DNA of 64,000 nucleotides from Epiperipatus broadwayi (GCA_028023455.1 JAQFVV010012396.1:5434085-5498084); one strand, 5' to 3'. Shown: positions 1-12,915, numbered from the stretch's first letter. The notes: a model not told the origin generated them from the sequence alone. Translations and numbers: made by a program.

Positions 1-370
1 CTGACATCCATTTCATTGAAAATGTGAGGATGAAATACTCAAAGCCTTTGTTGAGTATGACAATAATATTGGTATCAACAAGGTCTTTGAACATTTCCAT
101 CCTCAGATTTTCAATGAAATGTATGACTGAAGAATTGGTGAATAGAGATTGAATCTCATCCATTAAAATTTAAAGATTTGCTACCTTAATATAAACTGAG
201 CACTGATTGTGTATATGTGGAGATCGTAATCTGTACCAACTGATGAGTGCTGGTTCAGCACAAAATGCATATATTGGAGAACACTTATCTTGTATGTGAT
301 CATGTTTATTGGTTATATAAGATGGATTGGATAGATGTAGGAAGTTTGAAAGTCTGAGTTCAAGTCATAT
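1..370 (+). repeat. Interspersed repeat family R1, copy 1: hairpin arms plus tRNA-like segment
   Basis: The first 125 bases fold on themselves: arms at about 5-60 and 66-125 are imperfect inverted copies of a segment built on CATTTCATTGAAAAT. The sequence continues through a motif shared with the copies at 1.5 kb and 40.3 kb (their reverse complement ATCAATGCTCAGTTTATATT) and a short hairpin GTGCTGGTTCAGCAC at 246-260. It ends near 345-365 with a B-box-like segment (TGAGTTCAAGTC). The order, core then tRNA-like part, is the same in the other copies when they are read on the minus strand. The left boundary may lie outside the window. The family is not one I recognise by name; a SINE-like or foldback element is the likeliest class. 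Confidence 0.6.
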
Positions 371-412
371 ATATATTAAGAAATTTTCTTAAGACAAGTT
401 TCCCTGTTCAAA

Positions 413-497
413 GTTTTTTTTTCCATGTGTCAAAGCATCGGCTGGGAAGCAAACTCAACTGCTTGTAAGGCCACTGTGTTGATCATTCGACCAGTTT
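413..497 (-). repeat. tRNA-derived SINE, copy 1 (degraded)
   Basis: Read on the minus strand this is a shortened copy of the SINE at 6267-6381 and 32852-32961. It has a degenerate tRNA-like head, then a tail matching GGCCGATGCTATGACACATG with a few changes, then an A-run (the T-run at 413-422). The B-box region is decayed. No clear target-site duplication is visible. It lies about 45 bases beyond repeat R1 copy 1. Confidence 0.6.
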
Positions 498-499
498 AT

Positions 500-1410
500 T
501 ATAAAACAATACTAAGATTACACAATAAATGCATTGCCATCATCAATAACAACTTTTAACTGAAATGTTATATAGTCACATATCTCTTAAATTCTATTTC
601 TAAACAAAAATTATTATTAGAATATATGATACAGATATCAAAAAGAAAACCAATATTAAACTGCTAATAATATTTTTTTTAAATTAATGGGTCTTAGCTA
701 AGTTTTAATATTTTTATAAATATTAATAACTTAAATAATGTAAAATATTGCAGTATGTTATAAACTATTGTTGAAAAATATATGATGTAAAGAAAAAACA
801 TATTATTTGTAATTTTCAAAAAATATTTTATATAATAAATTGGATTTCTTTGAAAAACTAGAATATCATTAATTGTTAAATATAGAAGCAGATTCTAAAG
901 AAGTACATTTACATATCTATTTCTAGTTTAACCATAAAAAAAATAATTAGAAAAAGAAAGTCAAAAATACTAAGTTGGAAATATATAGAAATAATTATGC
1001 AAATTAAATGAACAAAATTTATGGTTTAAAAATGTATAAAAATCATTAATAAAACTGAATATATAGTCCTTAAAAAAGGTATTAAAATAAAATTTATCTG
1101 TGAAGAGAATTATAAAGAATATGGATTTGTTTATTGTTTTATTTTACCATTAAAACAAACAAAAATGCCCTTTTTTCTAGTATTGCACCTTGTAAGCTTA
1201 AATAATGGGTCATAATTAGGTACTATGCGATTTAATTCCCACCCAGATGAGTTTTTGGCTGTTTTTAGTTTTGGATTCAAATTCTCACTGATAAAATCAA
1301 AGATCAAAACTGGTCTTGAAATAGAGATTAAATTATAAATTATATTGTAAATAATGATTACTCAAGCTAATAATAGATGACACTAGAAAGAAAGTTTCAT
1401 TTCTTTTTAA
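500..1410. other. AT-rich DNA, no gene seen
   Basis: Homopolymer-rich and AT-rich, with stops in all frames. I see no repeat unit or protein similarity here. Confidence 0.5.
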
Positions 1411-1770
1411 TATATAGGATCTGAACTCAGACTTTCACATGACCCTCAATTATCCATGTTATCTCCTACCACTGATACACTTGAACACCCACATGTCGAA
1501 AAGACGAATCATCTCCAAACATATATATATATATATATAATCAATGCTCAGCTTATATTAAGATAGCTAATCTTCATACTTTAATAGACAGGCTTCAAAC
1601 CACTCCATCCCACAACTTTTCAGCCATCCATTTCATTAAAAATCTGATGATGGAATGCTCAAAGCCCACTTTAGTGCCAACTTTCTCATCCTCTATCCAT
1701 GTTGACCACAAGTCACTCTGATCCCTCAGTTACAGGACATAATCCATTTCCATGCATATATGAGGAGTGG
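1410..1770 (-). repeat. Repeat family R1, copy 2
   Basis: The minus strand carries the R1 core (the reverse of 1541-1690), an (AT)n spacer at 1520-1541 and a tRNA-like segment at about 1420-1500. That segment reads TATCAGTGGTAGGAG (A-box-like) followed about 45 bases later by GAGTTCAGATCC (B-box-like). It shares long stretches with the copy at 40.2-40.5 kb. Around 1600-1660 is the same CATTTCATTAAAAATCTGATGATGG-type core that forms the hairpin arm of copy 1. Confidence 0.6.
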
Positions 1771-1779
1771 GCAGACTTT

Positions 1780-4470
1780 ACAGCACTTTATTTTGAAATA
1801 ATAAGCCTGTATTTCAGTTATTAAATATACTTTGTAAATAATAACATTAACATTTATTATTATATAAACAATTAAAAATCATGTTTGTAATATAATTTTT
1901 TTTTAAATTTAACTTAAGTTTTAAAAAAAATCATTTCAAGTCTTTTCAAAACTAAGATTCAGAGTTTGAAGAGACAAAATTTAATAAAAACGTACTTTCT
2001 GTAAAAAGATATATTTTTTAAAAAAACTTTTGCCAAATTAAGCAATTGATGAGAAATGTTGGTCAGATTTTATTACTTAAGAAGCTATTCTACAATAGTT
2101 TTAAAATGGCACTGCAATGAATAGATCTCTATCCATATGAAAGAGATTATTTTAGTCAATCATCTATTTCTTATAAGATAATAAAAATAATAAACCCACC
2201 AATACTTTTTATATATTGTTTATAAAAAGATATAATTGGAAAAAAGAGTGCTAAAATTTATCAGTTCGAACTTCGATTTATCCTTGAAAATACTGCAACT
2301 TAAATGTTGTAAATCAGAAAAAGTAATGGCAAAAAACATTGCCACTTAAAGAAAATTGACAAACTAAAAACAACCGAAATAATATAGTGATAGAATGAAT
2401 TTGTTGTCTTTAAATGAAAACTAACTAAAAACTATAATACTAAAGTGCATTTAATAAATTGTGTGTTAGAGAGTTTTCTGTGGGTATAAATTATACTGAA
2501 TCTATAAAAGAATTCTTTTTTATTTTAACAAATATTTCAATCATTATTCTTGAAGGCAAGAAGTAGAGTAAAATGAATTATTGAATCCCATTCATCTTTT
2601 TCTCTAGACACAAACCTATTATAAACATAAACTATTAACAGATGTATACGTAAATAGTTTATTGTTGCCAATCTCATAGAGAACATGCATATTATAGAAA
2701 GTCCTACAGTAACTATACATGCTATTAACAATTCTCGAATCTATAAAAATACAGCTTAATTAATTAAAATACATGCTATTAACAATTCTCGAATCAATAA
2801 AAATACAGCTTAATTTATTAAAATAGATTTGTTAATGAATATATTTGGTGATAAAAAATCAAATATCAAAAAGATAAAAGTTATAAGAAGAATATTGATC
2901 AAGATAAAATGATTTTTAGAATGGTTATCAGATGAAATCTAACAAGTCCGTTTTCAATAACATTAAGATTATATGCTATTTTTTTAAAAAAATGATCAAT
3001 TACCTAAAAAGACTAAATTTATCCAATTTAAAACTATAGTGATCCTTGCCTTTCAAGATTTCATCTAAATTTAATGGAAAAGCAGGAACAAAAATCTTAT
3101 GCCACAATAAAGGAAAAGAAATACTAATCTCATGAAGCAAAATACTTTTATGTATGATAGAGTTGCTATATACTATAAGACTTCAATAGCAATACTGCAT
3201 AAATAACAATGAGAAAGTTAGTAAATATTATCAATGTTTACAGAGATCTTTTACAATAAATCTAATGCATTGAATGTTATACTTTAATATAGAAATGATA
3301 CATAATGAGAGGATTTTTTACAGATTAACTAACCAATAGATGCACATTACAATTATCATAAGAAGCTATGTAACATTATGCCTACATTGTTTGCAGGTAG
3401 GGCATATTATATCCAATTGTCAATCAATGACTGTGACAAATATTCTAAATTTAATAAGCTTAATCATTATTAAAATTCTGTCAAGTGTTCCAAATTTGAG
3501 TCAATCTTATTAATTCTGTATAAAATTTTACTTATTACTAACATCATACCATATTCATTGTGATTCACCTAATTAAACTGATCATGGTAAGAATGTACTG
3601 TTTACTTTATAAAAGATTTTACATCTAATTAAACTTATAATTAAAAATGACAGCATTTAGCTTTTGTTATGACTAGATTACAATGAAACAGATTCAAATG
3701 CCCAATAGTGAAACTTATTCTTAATTAAATCAATATAATAATGAAATGAACCTCCTAATATTTACACAAGTCTCTTGGGAAATCCAATGTATTACTTGAT
3801 ATACAAATGTGAATCTAAGATCAACTAATAGAAAATATGTATATATGATCACAGAAAAAATTATTCAATGATCTCTCCTCTCTACAGTAACACGGACTTG
3901 CTGTCATTATTCATAATATGTTCTGTTTCAAGACCTGAAGCTTGGATATTATTAATCATCTCTTGTATAAACATGTTTATATATACAAGAAATATAGTAA
4001 AGTTTTATTTGTAGATATTGTAATGTAAAAAGTCAAATCCATTTTGAAATCAAACAACTTTATAGTTTACAGTATATAATCAAATCACTTTGCATAACAA
4101 ATTATGACTCAAACTAGACTTTCTAAACTCTGACTGCTCTTACAACTGCATAAAAAATATCTTATGATGTCAGTGAAGGTATTTTGTCAAAGGTTTTAAA
4201 TTAATTTAATAATTTATTAAATTTAAGGACTTCATTAAATTAATTTAATGCCAGTAAAAGAAAACTATTCATTGATTTTATAGGAAGTAAAAATAATTAA
4301 AAGGTATCTAATATATGACCATGAAATTGAAGATAAAATTATTTAATATGCAGAATATTATTTTAAAAAGTGCATTAATTTGTGAACATCTATGTGTCAT
4401 CTGCAAATATATATGAATATAAATAAACTTTCCTAATTATAAATTCTCTTTTTGATAACTGTACTATTTG
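1780..4470. other. AT-rich DNA with a short tandem duplication, no gene seen
   Basis: No coding signal is visible. The only internal structure noted is the 54-bp tandem duplication listed separately. Around 4196-4252 there is an AT palindromic stretch built on TTAATTTAAT. Confidence 0.5.
2717..2824. repeat. 54-bp tandem duplication, two copies
   Basis: ACATGCTATTAACAATTCTC recurs at 2717 and 2771 with the following 34 bases nearly unchanged, giving a period of 54 bp. The few differences suggest a fairly recent local duplication. Confidence 0.85.
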
Positions 4471-4471
4471 C

Positions 4472-4588
4472 TGTATTGAATATTTAGCTGAGAGGTCATC
4501 ACAGCTGCCTTTCAAGCAAGTAGTTGTTTGCAGACGGTTGTGGGTTCACGTCCCGGCCAGTGCTATGACATATGAGGAAAAAAAAAAC
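4472..4588 (+). repeat. tRNA-derived SINE, copy 2
   Basis: The head has an A-box-like AGCTGAGAGGTCATC, similar to the tRNA-Ser/Leu form TGGCCGAGNGGT. About 45 bases later comes a B-box-like GGGTTCACGTCCCGG, then the family tail GCCAGTGCTATGACATATGA and an A-run (4578-4587). Orientation is opposite to the other three copies. A target-site duplication is not obvious, so this is an older copy. Confidence 0.75.
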
Positions 4589-4950
4589 GAATGAAAAATA
4601 TTCCCATAATGTACGTTTATTTTTACTTAAATAAAACTTGAAATAATATAAAATGGAAATAAATATCACAATATTCCAAAGACAAGACATAATCCGGGTT
4701 GGGGTGGGAGATAGTATTAAGAAATGCTTAAGCATTAATTCAGAAACCAAATTTTTTTATCACAAAAACACATTTTTACCTCCTTCACCAACTTTTAATA
4801 TGGAAAAACATATTTTTTTAAAAAAGGTAAAATCTTAACCAACAACAGTATCTAAAAAAATGTGGCTTGTACAAAATACTGACTACTTTATTTGTCAGAA
4901 TATGGCAAATATTATAAATGTTTTTACAATTAGTAATTAGAAATCTACAC

Positions 4951-5364
4951 CAAGGGTGGGCAAACTTTTCTGATCATAGGCACACAAATTTCTGTAATGT
5001 CTCTAGTAGGCCGCATGAAAAAAAAATTCTACTTCCCAATATATAAGATATTCATAGTAGAGCAAAATATTGCTATCATGCTGGGAACTGATTTTTTATT
5101 TTCAACAATTTCTTTATGAAACAAAGCTTTTATAATCCGTTTAGAGCAAGGATGGTGTCTAGATGTGTGCGTGTATGTTTGTAAGTGATTGAATTTTATA
5201 CCCACGATAATGAAACAATATATGAAATATTTTTTGCTTGTTTGTACAATTTTACATTTTTATGGTAATTTTTTTTTAATCTTACAATTTGCATAGACCA
5301 TATGCGCACACAAATCATCATCTCAGGTCGAATCTAGTTATAGGATGTGATCAGCCCACTCTTG
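4951..5364. mobile_element. hAT-type MITE (degenerate)
   Basis: The left end CAAGGGTGGGCAAAC and the inverted right end (reverse complement CAAGAGTGGGCTGATC) form an imperfect terminal repeat of about 11 bp. That sequence is typical of non-autonomous hAT elements. The 8-bp flanks ATCTACAC (4943-4950) and ATTTATAC (5365-5372) agree at 6 of 8 positions, as expected of a hAT target duplication that has aged. The 414-bp element has no coding capacity. Confidence 0.7.
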
Positions 5365-6040
5365 ATTTATACAGACAGAAAAGCTAATAATAAACAATAA
5401 AGTTTTCAATTGAGTTTTAACTCTTCTAATCACAACTGCCAGTAGGCAATCTATAGTTTATTTTCTGTTATTTCTAGATTTTTGTTATTGTTATTTAAAA
5501 AAATAATGTTTTTATAAATGCATTATAAACTAATAAAATTTCAAAAAATCATAAACAAGTTTATATATAAATCACAACATCAAATAAATTAAAACTCAAA
5601 AAAAAAGTAAATAGTTAAGCATGAGCTGTTCACTGTTAAAAGCAAAACGGATGTTCTTATGATTATTGAGTGTCTCCAGAAAGTCATAAAATTTGCATGG
5701 GACAAAGAATACTTTAATCATGAAAAGCTTCAATATTTTATTAATATTTATGTACAAGCAAAATATTGCATTATCAAATTGTTATATTGACCTTATAAAA
5801 GTACAAATAAAAATGTGATCATACATTATAAGTAAAATAAAATTCAAACATTGAAAACAAAAATCAAATCATAAGCTGTAGTTAAAAATCACACAGATTA
5901 AAAAATAATAAATAATAATTGATTGCTAAGTATAATTGTTAAAATTGATATTATTTAGTGACAACTAAATGCTGAAATGTTTTAACAATAAAAAAATTAA
6001 AAATCCTACTAATTAAGAATTATAACAACATGACTTGATT

Positions 6041-6083
<43 letters not shown>

Positions 6084-6096
6084 TAAATAAATAAAA
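6041..6096. repeat. Microsatellite (TAA)n then (TAAA)n
   Basis: About 13 TAA units run directly into about four AAAT units. Confidence 0.95.
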
Positions 6097-6249
6097 GCCA
6101 GATAAGTAAATAAAAAATTGTTTGAATAACCAATTTCAGTGCAAAAGCCACTTTAATAGTATCATCATAAAAAAGTATTTAAAAAAAGACATTCCTTGTC
6201 ATGCTCATTAGTTGCCATGTGATTAGAATTTGAGAAATTTTCTCTCTTT

Positions 6250-6398
6250 GTTTTATTTTCTAGTTTTTTTTTTTTTTCATATGTCATAGCATCGGCCAGG
6301 ACGCAAACCCACACCTGTCTGCAACCAACTACTTGCTTGCAAGGTAGTTTATGATGACCTCTCGGCTAACAACGCTTGACAGTTTTATTTTCTAGTTT
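6250..6398 (-). repeat. tRNA-derived SINE, copy 3, with 17-bp target duplication
   Basis: The element body is 6267-6381, read on the minus strand: head with GCCGAGAGGTCATC, B-box region GTGGGTTTGCGTCC, tail GGCCGATGCTATGACATATG, then an A-run. It is flanked by an exact 17-bp repeat, GTTTTATTTTCTAGTTT, at 6250-6266 and 6382-6398. A duplication of this length next to an A-tail is the mark of LINE-mediated retrotransposition. Confidence 0.9.
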
Positions 6399-6710
6399 AC
6401 ATTTAATTTGTCAACCAGTACTGAATGATTAATTGTATTTGCTATCAATTAGATATATAAAAAAAAAGCCAAACTTGGTTGAAACTGAAAAGTTTAAAAG
6501 TTATACCTAGACAGGATTTAAATCCAGTTTATAGACATGAAAGTCAGAATGTAAAATCACTGTAACAGAAGAGCCTTTAGTAATTATAATGCATAAAATA
6601 ATGAACATGTATTGAGACAAAACTATAATGCTAATGAATTCAAAACACAGTGAAAAAACTTAAACATCACATGATCACCTTATCTTATGCTTGCTTCTAA
6701 CTGTTATTAA

Positions 6711-6958
6711 AACAGGCAAAACTGCCTATACACATTGACACTCAGTGTAAGCCAGAGTAATCAATTGATGCCAGAAGATCTAGGTGCAGTGCTCTCAGAT
6801 CCAAGGCTCCTCACTGACAAAGGCCACAAGCCAGAAACTAGTCTGGGGATATTGAATGAGTAGGCACTAGATGAGGATTTTATGCACAAGCCTTCTGGCA
6901 TCCATTGATTATTCTGGCTTGCACTGAGTAGCAATATATATAGACAATTTTGCCTGTT
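6711..6958. mobile_element. Foldback MITE, short copy
   Basis: Terminal inverted repeats of about 60 bp start AACAGGCAAAAC and end GTTTTGCCTGTT-like. They are flanked by TTAA on both sides (6707-6710 and 6959-6962). The interior matches the right half of the full element at 55821-56177, but most of the left arm is missing, so this is an internal deletion derivative. TTAA may be the target duplication or part of the terminal repeat. No ORF. Confidence 0.75.
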
Positions 6959-6999
6959 TTAATAATTGAAAAAACTTAGTATACAAAAACACTTTTTAA

Positions 7000-9900
7000 A
7001 AAATATTCAATTTACCAAAATATATATTAAAAGATTTTTATTATAAAAACTTCTTGGTGGTTATAACTTATTTCTTGAGTGACTCAGTAAAAATATATTT
7101 TATAGATATACTTAATAACTGTCACTTCACCATTTGATATTGAAACATATGAATAAAGATACATGAAAAGACAAATGAGCCTAAAAAAGATGTTATGTGT
7201 AGAAGTAGAAAAATGATATTTACTTTCTCCATGTTTGTGTATCTAATTTAAAAAACAAATATATTAACTGGTTTAAAGTTTATATCTGAGTTAGAGATTT
7301 TTTAAATAAATAATATAGTGATAATTATTGATATGTTTGTCTGGGTTGGTTCATATCAAAATTGAGGGTAGAATAAAGTTGGCATTTGTAAATAATAAAT
7401 ATTTAAATATATTTAAATGGTAGAAATGCAGACAGAGTTTAGAGAATTTTGATAGTATATTTGTTGTATATATTTACATTTAAAAAATTTCTGGAAAATG
7501 GGTTTAAACTAAGCAGTAAAATATTGTGACAAAAAAACTTAATTATTAGTAATAAGGGCAATTTATTTCACCTCTTTTTTTAAGGCAACCTTAATAAATT
7601 TAATAAATTCTTATGTTTACAATTACATTAAAAAATAAGACAATTTTTTCTCTCATAACCCTTATTCTTAAATTTTTAAAAATCTATGCCAGGCAGAAAG
7701 TTTCAATTATATTTTTACAAGAACATGTTACGAGTAATTTGCTGTATAGCATAAATACTATATTAAAACATTTACAGAAAAAAAGACATCAGATAATAAT
7801 GCCAATGGGACACATAACCTCATTTATAGATATTAACATTTAATACTGACTACATATATTACTAGAATATATAAAACCATACAACATTGCTTCTTGTATA
7901 TTAATCAAATGGATGATTTAAAAATTTCAACTTGTTATGATGTATAACTTCTTAGTGACAGACATAACAAAGTGAACAAATCAGATATGGTTTGAATTAT
8001 ATCATATTTCATCTTTTTATATCATTAATGAAATAGTGTAAGTTTTCTATATGGATATATGCAATCTAAAACTCTTCAAAACAAAGATTAGTAGCCAAAA
8101 ACTAGTTTGAGAATCTGATTTGTATTGTCAACTAGTAGCCATTATGATCCATGCCTATATAGATAGGGAAAGAATAATTAATATTAACAGAGAAAGATTT
8201 CATGGCACAATATTTTGACATTCCTTTATCTATTATGCCCATAACTGGGGTTTGAATTTATAAACAAAATTGGAATTTTTTTCAGATTCTAAATAAGTTA
8301 CGATTTTTTTTCTCATATAGTCAGCCCATAATAAAAAAAACAGTATTTGTCATTTAAATTGATCAGTAAATAAATAATCATCTGTTTAAAAAATGCTCAA
8401 CCCCAGACAAATAGCAATCCTGATGATTAATGCATTTTCCATTGATTATTTTAGCCCCCCCCCCCCGAAGACAGTTAGTTAGTCAATAGATATTTTACTT
8501 TACATTTATTACTTCAGATATTAAATGTAAACTAAAATTGCATGGTGTTTTATTTTTCATCATGGAACTAGCCTATCTCTAAACACATACATTGTTTACT
8601 ATTTAATCATTTGAATCATTATAATGATAGTCAGCATTAATAAGTTGTTATGGGAGCCTTAACAATAATTAATAGTTATTTAGCTTTCATCAGCTTAAAT
8701 GTTATGTGTAACATTAAGCAATCATGTGATAATCCATGTTAAAAAAATTTTTACATTAGTTTATATATATATAATTCATTAATAAAATAATAGTTTATAA
8801 AAATAAAAAAAGATTTTAAAAAAATTATTTTTTTAATAAGATCATTTTTTCTCTTCTCCTCCATCCCCTTCTCTCCCCCCCCCCCTCTCTCTCTATTTCT
8901 CTCTATTAAAGCATTATTATTGCGTATTTATTTTAATTTAAATAACAAAATTAAACAATCATTTAATAATTAAAAAGTAATAATAATTATTGAGTTATAC
9001 TAAAATATTTTCAAATAAATGCATTTAGAAAGATAATTGAAACAATCAATTTGTATTAAAAAATGTATATAATAATTAGCTTTTACAAAAAGAGAGAAGG
9101 ACAGAGAGGTTTATTATAATTATTTACGCATTAATTTTTTTATAAAATAAATCAAGAAAGGTTATGTTGTAAACATAAGCCATACTGCTAAGAATAATTA
9201 ATTCAGTTGTAAAGGGGTTCGATGGGAAATTAAAATTTCTTGTGAGGATTTCAGATTGTATAAGTTAAAAAAAAGGGGGAAGTATTTCAGTTTAAAAATT
9301 GAATGAAATAGTTAGGCTTTGCCTATATTTTAATGCTTCTATGAATAAAGATTTCAATATTGTCAACATGAATTCCATTTAAAATTTTGGAAAAACACAA
9401 CATCTTTAGAAATAGTCCTTCATCTCAAAATAAACCACGTAAATGAACGTATTTGTTAGTTTATTTTAGTTCTTATTTTTAAACAAACTTTCTTAATATA
9501 GCTATATTTATTATTCAATCATGATACTTTGTATAAGTACAATAACCAAAAAGGTAATAAATATGGAAATTTAAAAAGGTACTTTACATAAATAGTAACT
9601 AATATTAAATAACTCAAACAATAGTGCAGTAATTATAAAATTCATTGATGCTTAGCTACAATAATATGTAGGCAGACTATTTCCATCAAATACAAACTTT
9701 ATTATTCATTTCAAATTTTGATATTAAAAAAAATAATATCAGAACACATATACTTATAATACATTAAAAGGGTTTTAATTCAGAAAACCTTATGCACAAT
9801 AATTAAATACAAAAAAACCTTTTAAATTTAACAGAATTTGTTTTGATTGTGAAAAAATTATTATACTTTAATAAACAAAAAAGGTTGCAATATAATTACA

Positions 9901-10140
9901 TTTTTAAACGATAAATTATGGTTAGTATTAAAGTTTCTGATATAAAATATTAAACAGTCTACAAATACTTTGGTTAATTCTGTGGACAATTTTTCTTCAA
10001 CCCTTTCCCCTAATATTACGTTAATATCTTGTAATTCTATTAACAATCTACATAACAGAATACAACTGCTTGTTAATTTAATAGTATCTGGTGACATAGT
10101 AACCCACTAAGTTTTTTTATTATCAGTCAATTCCTATTAT
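7000..10140. other. AT-rich DNA with homopolymer tracts, no gene seen
   Basis: Contains a run of 12 C (8455-8466) and a pyrimidine-only stretch with (CT)n (about 8851-8907). The open frames at 7613-7843 and 9861-10097 show no recognisable protein and have the AT-driven composition of chance frames. Confidence 0.5.
8851..8907. repeat. Polypyrimidine tract with C-run and (CT)n
   Basis: Continuous C/T-rich tract including about 12 consecutive C followed by CT repeats. Confidence 0.9.
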
Positions 10141-10148
10141 TGAGGTCT

Positions 10149-10562
10149 TTATAGATCAGGGGTCCCCAACCCTATGCCCGCAGGCACCATGGCACCTGCA
10201 GACCATTTTATGTGTGCCCGCCGCTATCCTAACATGATAAAAAATTATTCATCTGATACAAATAAATTTAATTTTTAAAATTTCTTATAAATTATTGTAT
10301 TATATTGTAATCAAATTGTAGGGCATACTATACTTTACAGCCTAAAAATATAAACGTTAATTATATGTTAAAATTTTATTTTTGAAATAAATATTTTTTT
10401 GTACATTATGTGTATTATTAACAATATCCAACTATAAATTTACATTGAAAAAATAAATAGTGCCCACAATCTGGTTAAAAAAAATAACTGGTGCCTGCCA
10501 CCTGGCTGGTATTATAGAATGTGCTCTTAAGTGCAAAAAGGTTGGGGACCCCTGTTATAGAT
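10149..10562. mobile_element. hAT-type MITE with perfect 8-bp target duplication
   Basis: The element is 10157-10554 (398 bp). Both ends read CAGGGGTCCCCAACC when turned inward, a perfect 15-bp terminal inverted repeat typical of hAT elements. The flanks TTATAGAT at 10149-10156 and 10555-10562 are identical, giving an 8-bp duplication diagnostic of hAT insertion. The subterminal regions contain GTGCCTGC/GGCACC-type repeats. The interior is non-coding, so mobilisation would have needed a transposase from elsewhere. Confidence 0.95.
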
Positions 10563-11859
10563 AATGATGGATTACTAGGGAATGTATGTCACCAAAACAT
10601 AGTGTTATAAGAGGAATTTCTTTCACATCTATTGTATAGTTGTTTGTGCTAGCATATATCAGTGCATTCTAAACAAGCATAAAAATAAATAAGCATTATG
10701 AACAATTGTGTACATAGAAAAATTGTTGTCACATCTACTGAGATAATACCAAAAGTAATTTGTATTCTTGCATATTAGAGCATAAACAACAGAAAACATA
10801 TATTACTCTAATATTATCATTATTATGTGTAAAATATATAACAATAAAAAGTGTGAAATAAAAAAAGTATGGATATTGGTAGTCACCAAATGCTATAAAG
10901 GCAATGATTTAATAGCATTCATCTATAGTAATCATTGACATATTTACATTTAAAATACTTCAAATTATTTTAAAGCTGCTAATGCATAGAAAATATGTAT
11001 GTGTTATTTTTTTATTTTTACTAAATATTTTTTAAATAAATTTGAATTGTTATTATTAATTTCATATTTTTCTTATGGTTGTTGTATTTAATTATATACC
11101 CTTGCTCAAACTTCTTATGAACTTCTCGTGCAGTGCCCATACAATTACTTGTTCTATGTGGCTTGGTGCTTGGTACAGTTGTAGAGTGGATTGAGGGCAG
11201 CACCGTCCTTTCCCTAGCTTGAATTTCTTATATCACAAGCAATAAATCATTTAATTTTAAAAATTATGTATAATTATTATTTAATAAACAACTTAGCAAA
11301 GCAATTTTAACTTAATTTTGTTAAAAACATTGATTCTCATCAAGGGGTTAAAATAATTATATCAAGAAAACTTAATATCATACAAAAATTTATTAGATAA
11401 TATTTGACTAAAGTATCAGTGTATGTTTTGTACTATTAATGTTTATTTTATAAGTGGTATATGTATATACAGATGGGAGGGGGAAATGTCATTAAATGTA
11501 TAAGTATGCGTATCAAGAATATTGATATATCTTATCAATGTAGTGTTATATTTCATCGCATATATACATACAATAAGTAAATAAATTGGAATATAGAAAA
11601 TAATAAAAACAACATATACAGATGAATCAGTATTTAAAAACCCTTTAAAAAGTAATTAATTGTTATATCATAAGATTTTATATATATATGGGACAGTATC
11701 CAAAAGAAATGAGAATCAATTTTTGGAGGGTAGCATGCTCAGCTGCTAGTAGATGAATGTTCACAGAACCTACTGAATTAGTAAGCCAACTAACATTCTT
11801 GGGGAATGCTGCATTTTACTCTAGTAATTTTTTTTCAATAAGTTGTTTACAAAGACTGA

Positions 11860-12915
11860 TTCAGATGAAACCTGTGCAGCTTTGAAGTTTTGTTTTCTTT
11901 TGGGGAAAAAAGCACCAGAAACATTTAGTTTATTACAAACAACTTACAAAGAGCTGCATGAGTAAAATGCAAGATTATGAATGATTCTCTCATTTGTAGT
12001 AAAATAAAAGCTTATGCATGATTCTCCCATTTTAAATGAGAAATGTCAATTGTTGATTAACCTAATTCCAGATGTCATTTGACCATCCAAACTGATGAAA
12101 ATATGACAAAAATTCATCATTCTATACTGAAAAATCATTGACAAACCATTGATAAACTCATGAAGTTGAATAGGGTTTTATGTATTTCTTTCAATGAATT
12201 TTAATGAAAGAATTAGGTGTGATATTTGTATATTATCTGCTCATTCCTGAACAGAGAGAGAATCATTTAGCTGTTTACCATGCTGTGAAGGAATATTTAT
12301 AAGACAACATTGATTTATTTTCCAAATTTATAACCAGAAATAAATTTTTAGCTATGGTTGCAATCCAGAATCAAACCAACAATCCATCCAATGGAAAACT
12401 CTCACCCCCCCCCCTCCAAAAAGCATAAGTAAAATCAAATATAAAAATAATAATCATTTGTTTCTTTGATGTGAGCAATATTGCATATTTAGAATTTGTA
12501 CTCCAGAGTCTTATAGCAACCAAGGTTTCTATTTGAAAGTTTTGGAAAGTTTAAATCATGATTTGTGGAAAAAACATCATGTTTGGTTGTAAACAGCTGA
12601 TTAGTTCTTCCATCATATTAATGCACTTACCACAGTACTGAATGTTAAACAATGTTTGACCAAAACTGGCTTGATACTCTTACCTCACTTTTATAATCAT
12701 TAAATTTGCCTATTGAGACTTTAATTTCCTCAGGTAAAAAAGAGATCCTCAAAGGAAATATTTTGCTGATGTTGAAGAAGTGAAATAAAAAATGGCAGAA
12801 CTTCTTAAAGTCATCAACAATAACAACTTCAAAAAATATTTTGAACAGTGGAAAAAAGTTTGGACAAATATGTTGATTCAAAAAAAGGTTACTTTGAATA
12901 GACTGAATTTTGTGC
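11860..12915 (+). pseudogene. Mariner transposase pseudogene
   Basis: Fragments in shifting plus-strand frames follow the order of a mariner transposase of the SETMAR type. Near 11878-11940 is an N-terminal helix-turn-helix segment (ALKFCFLLGKKAPETF). Near 12361-12400 is NPESNQQSIQWK, the conserved stretch around the first catalytic Asp region. At about 12760-12865 is the C-terminal part (YFADVEEVK, then NNFKKYFEQWKKVW). Many stops and frame changes lie between these blocks, and a C-run interrupts it at about 12405. It is non-functional and old. Terminal repeats were not located. Family membership is known from conserved motifs; boundaries are approximate. Confidence 0.8.

Noticed and set aside
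4472-4588. Functional tRNA gene
   Set aside because: A- and B-box-like segments are present, but there is no cloverleaf acceptor stem, and the segment continues into a shared SINE tail with an A-run.
4499-4838. Short frames on both strands near 4.5-4.8 kb
   Set aside because: One overlaps a tRNA-derived SINE; the other begins just after its A-tail and has no recognisable domain.
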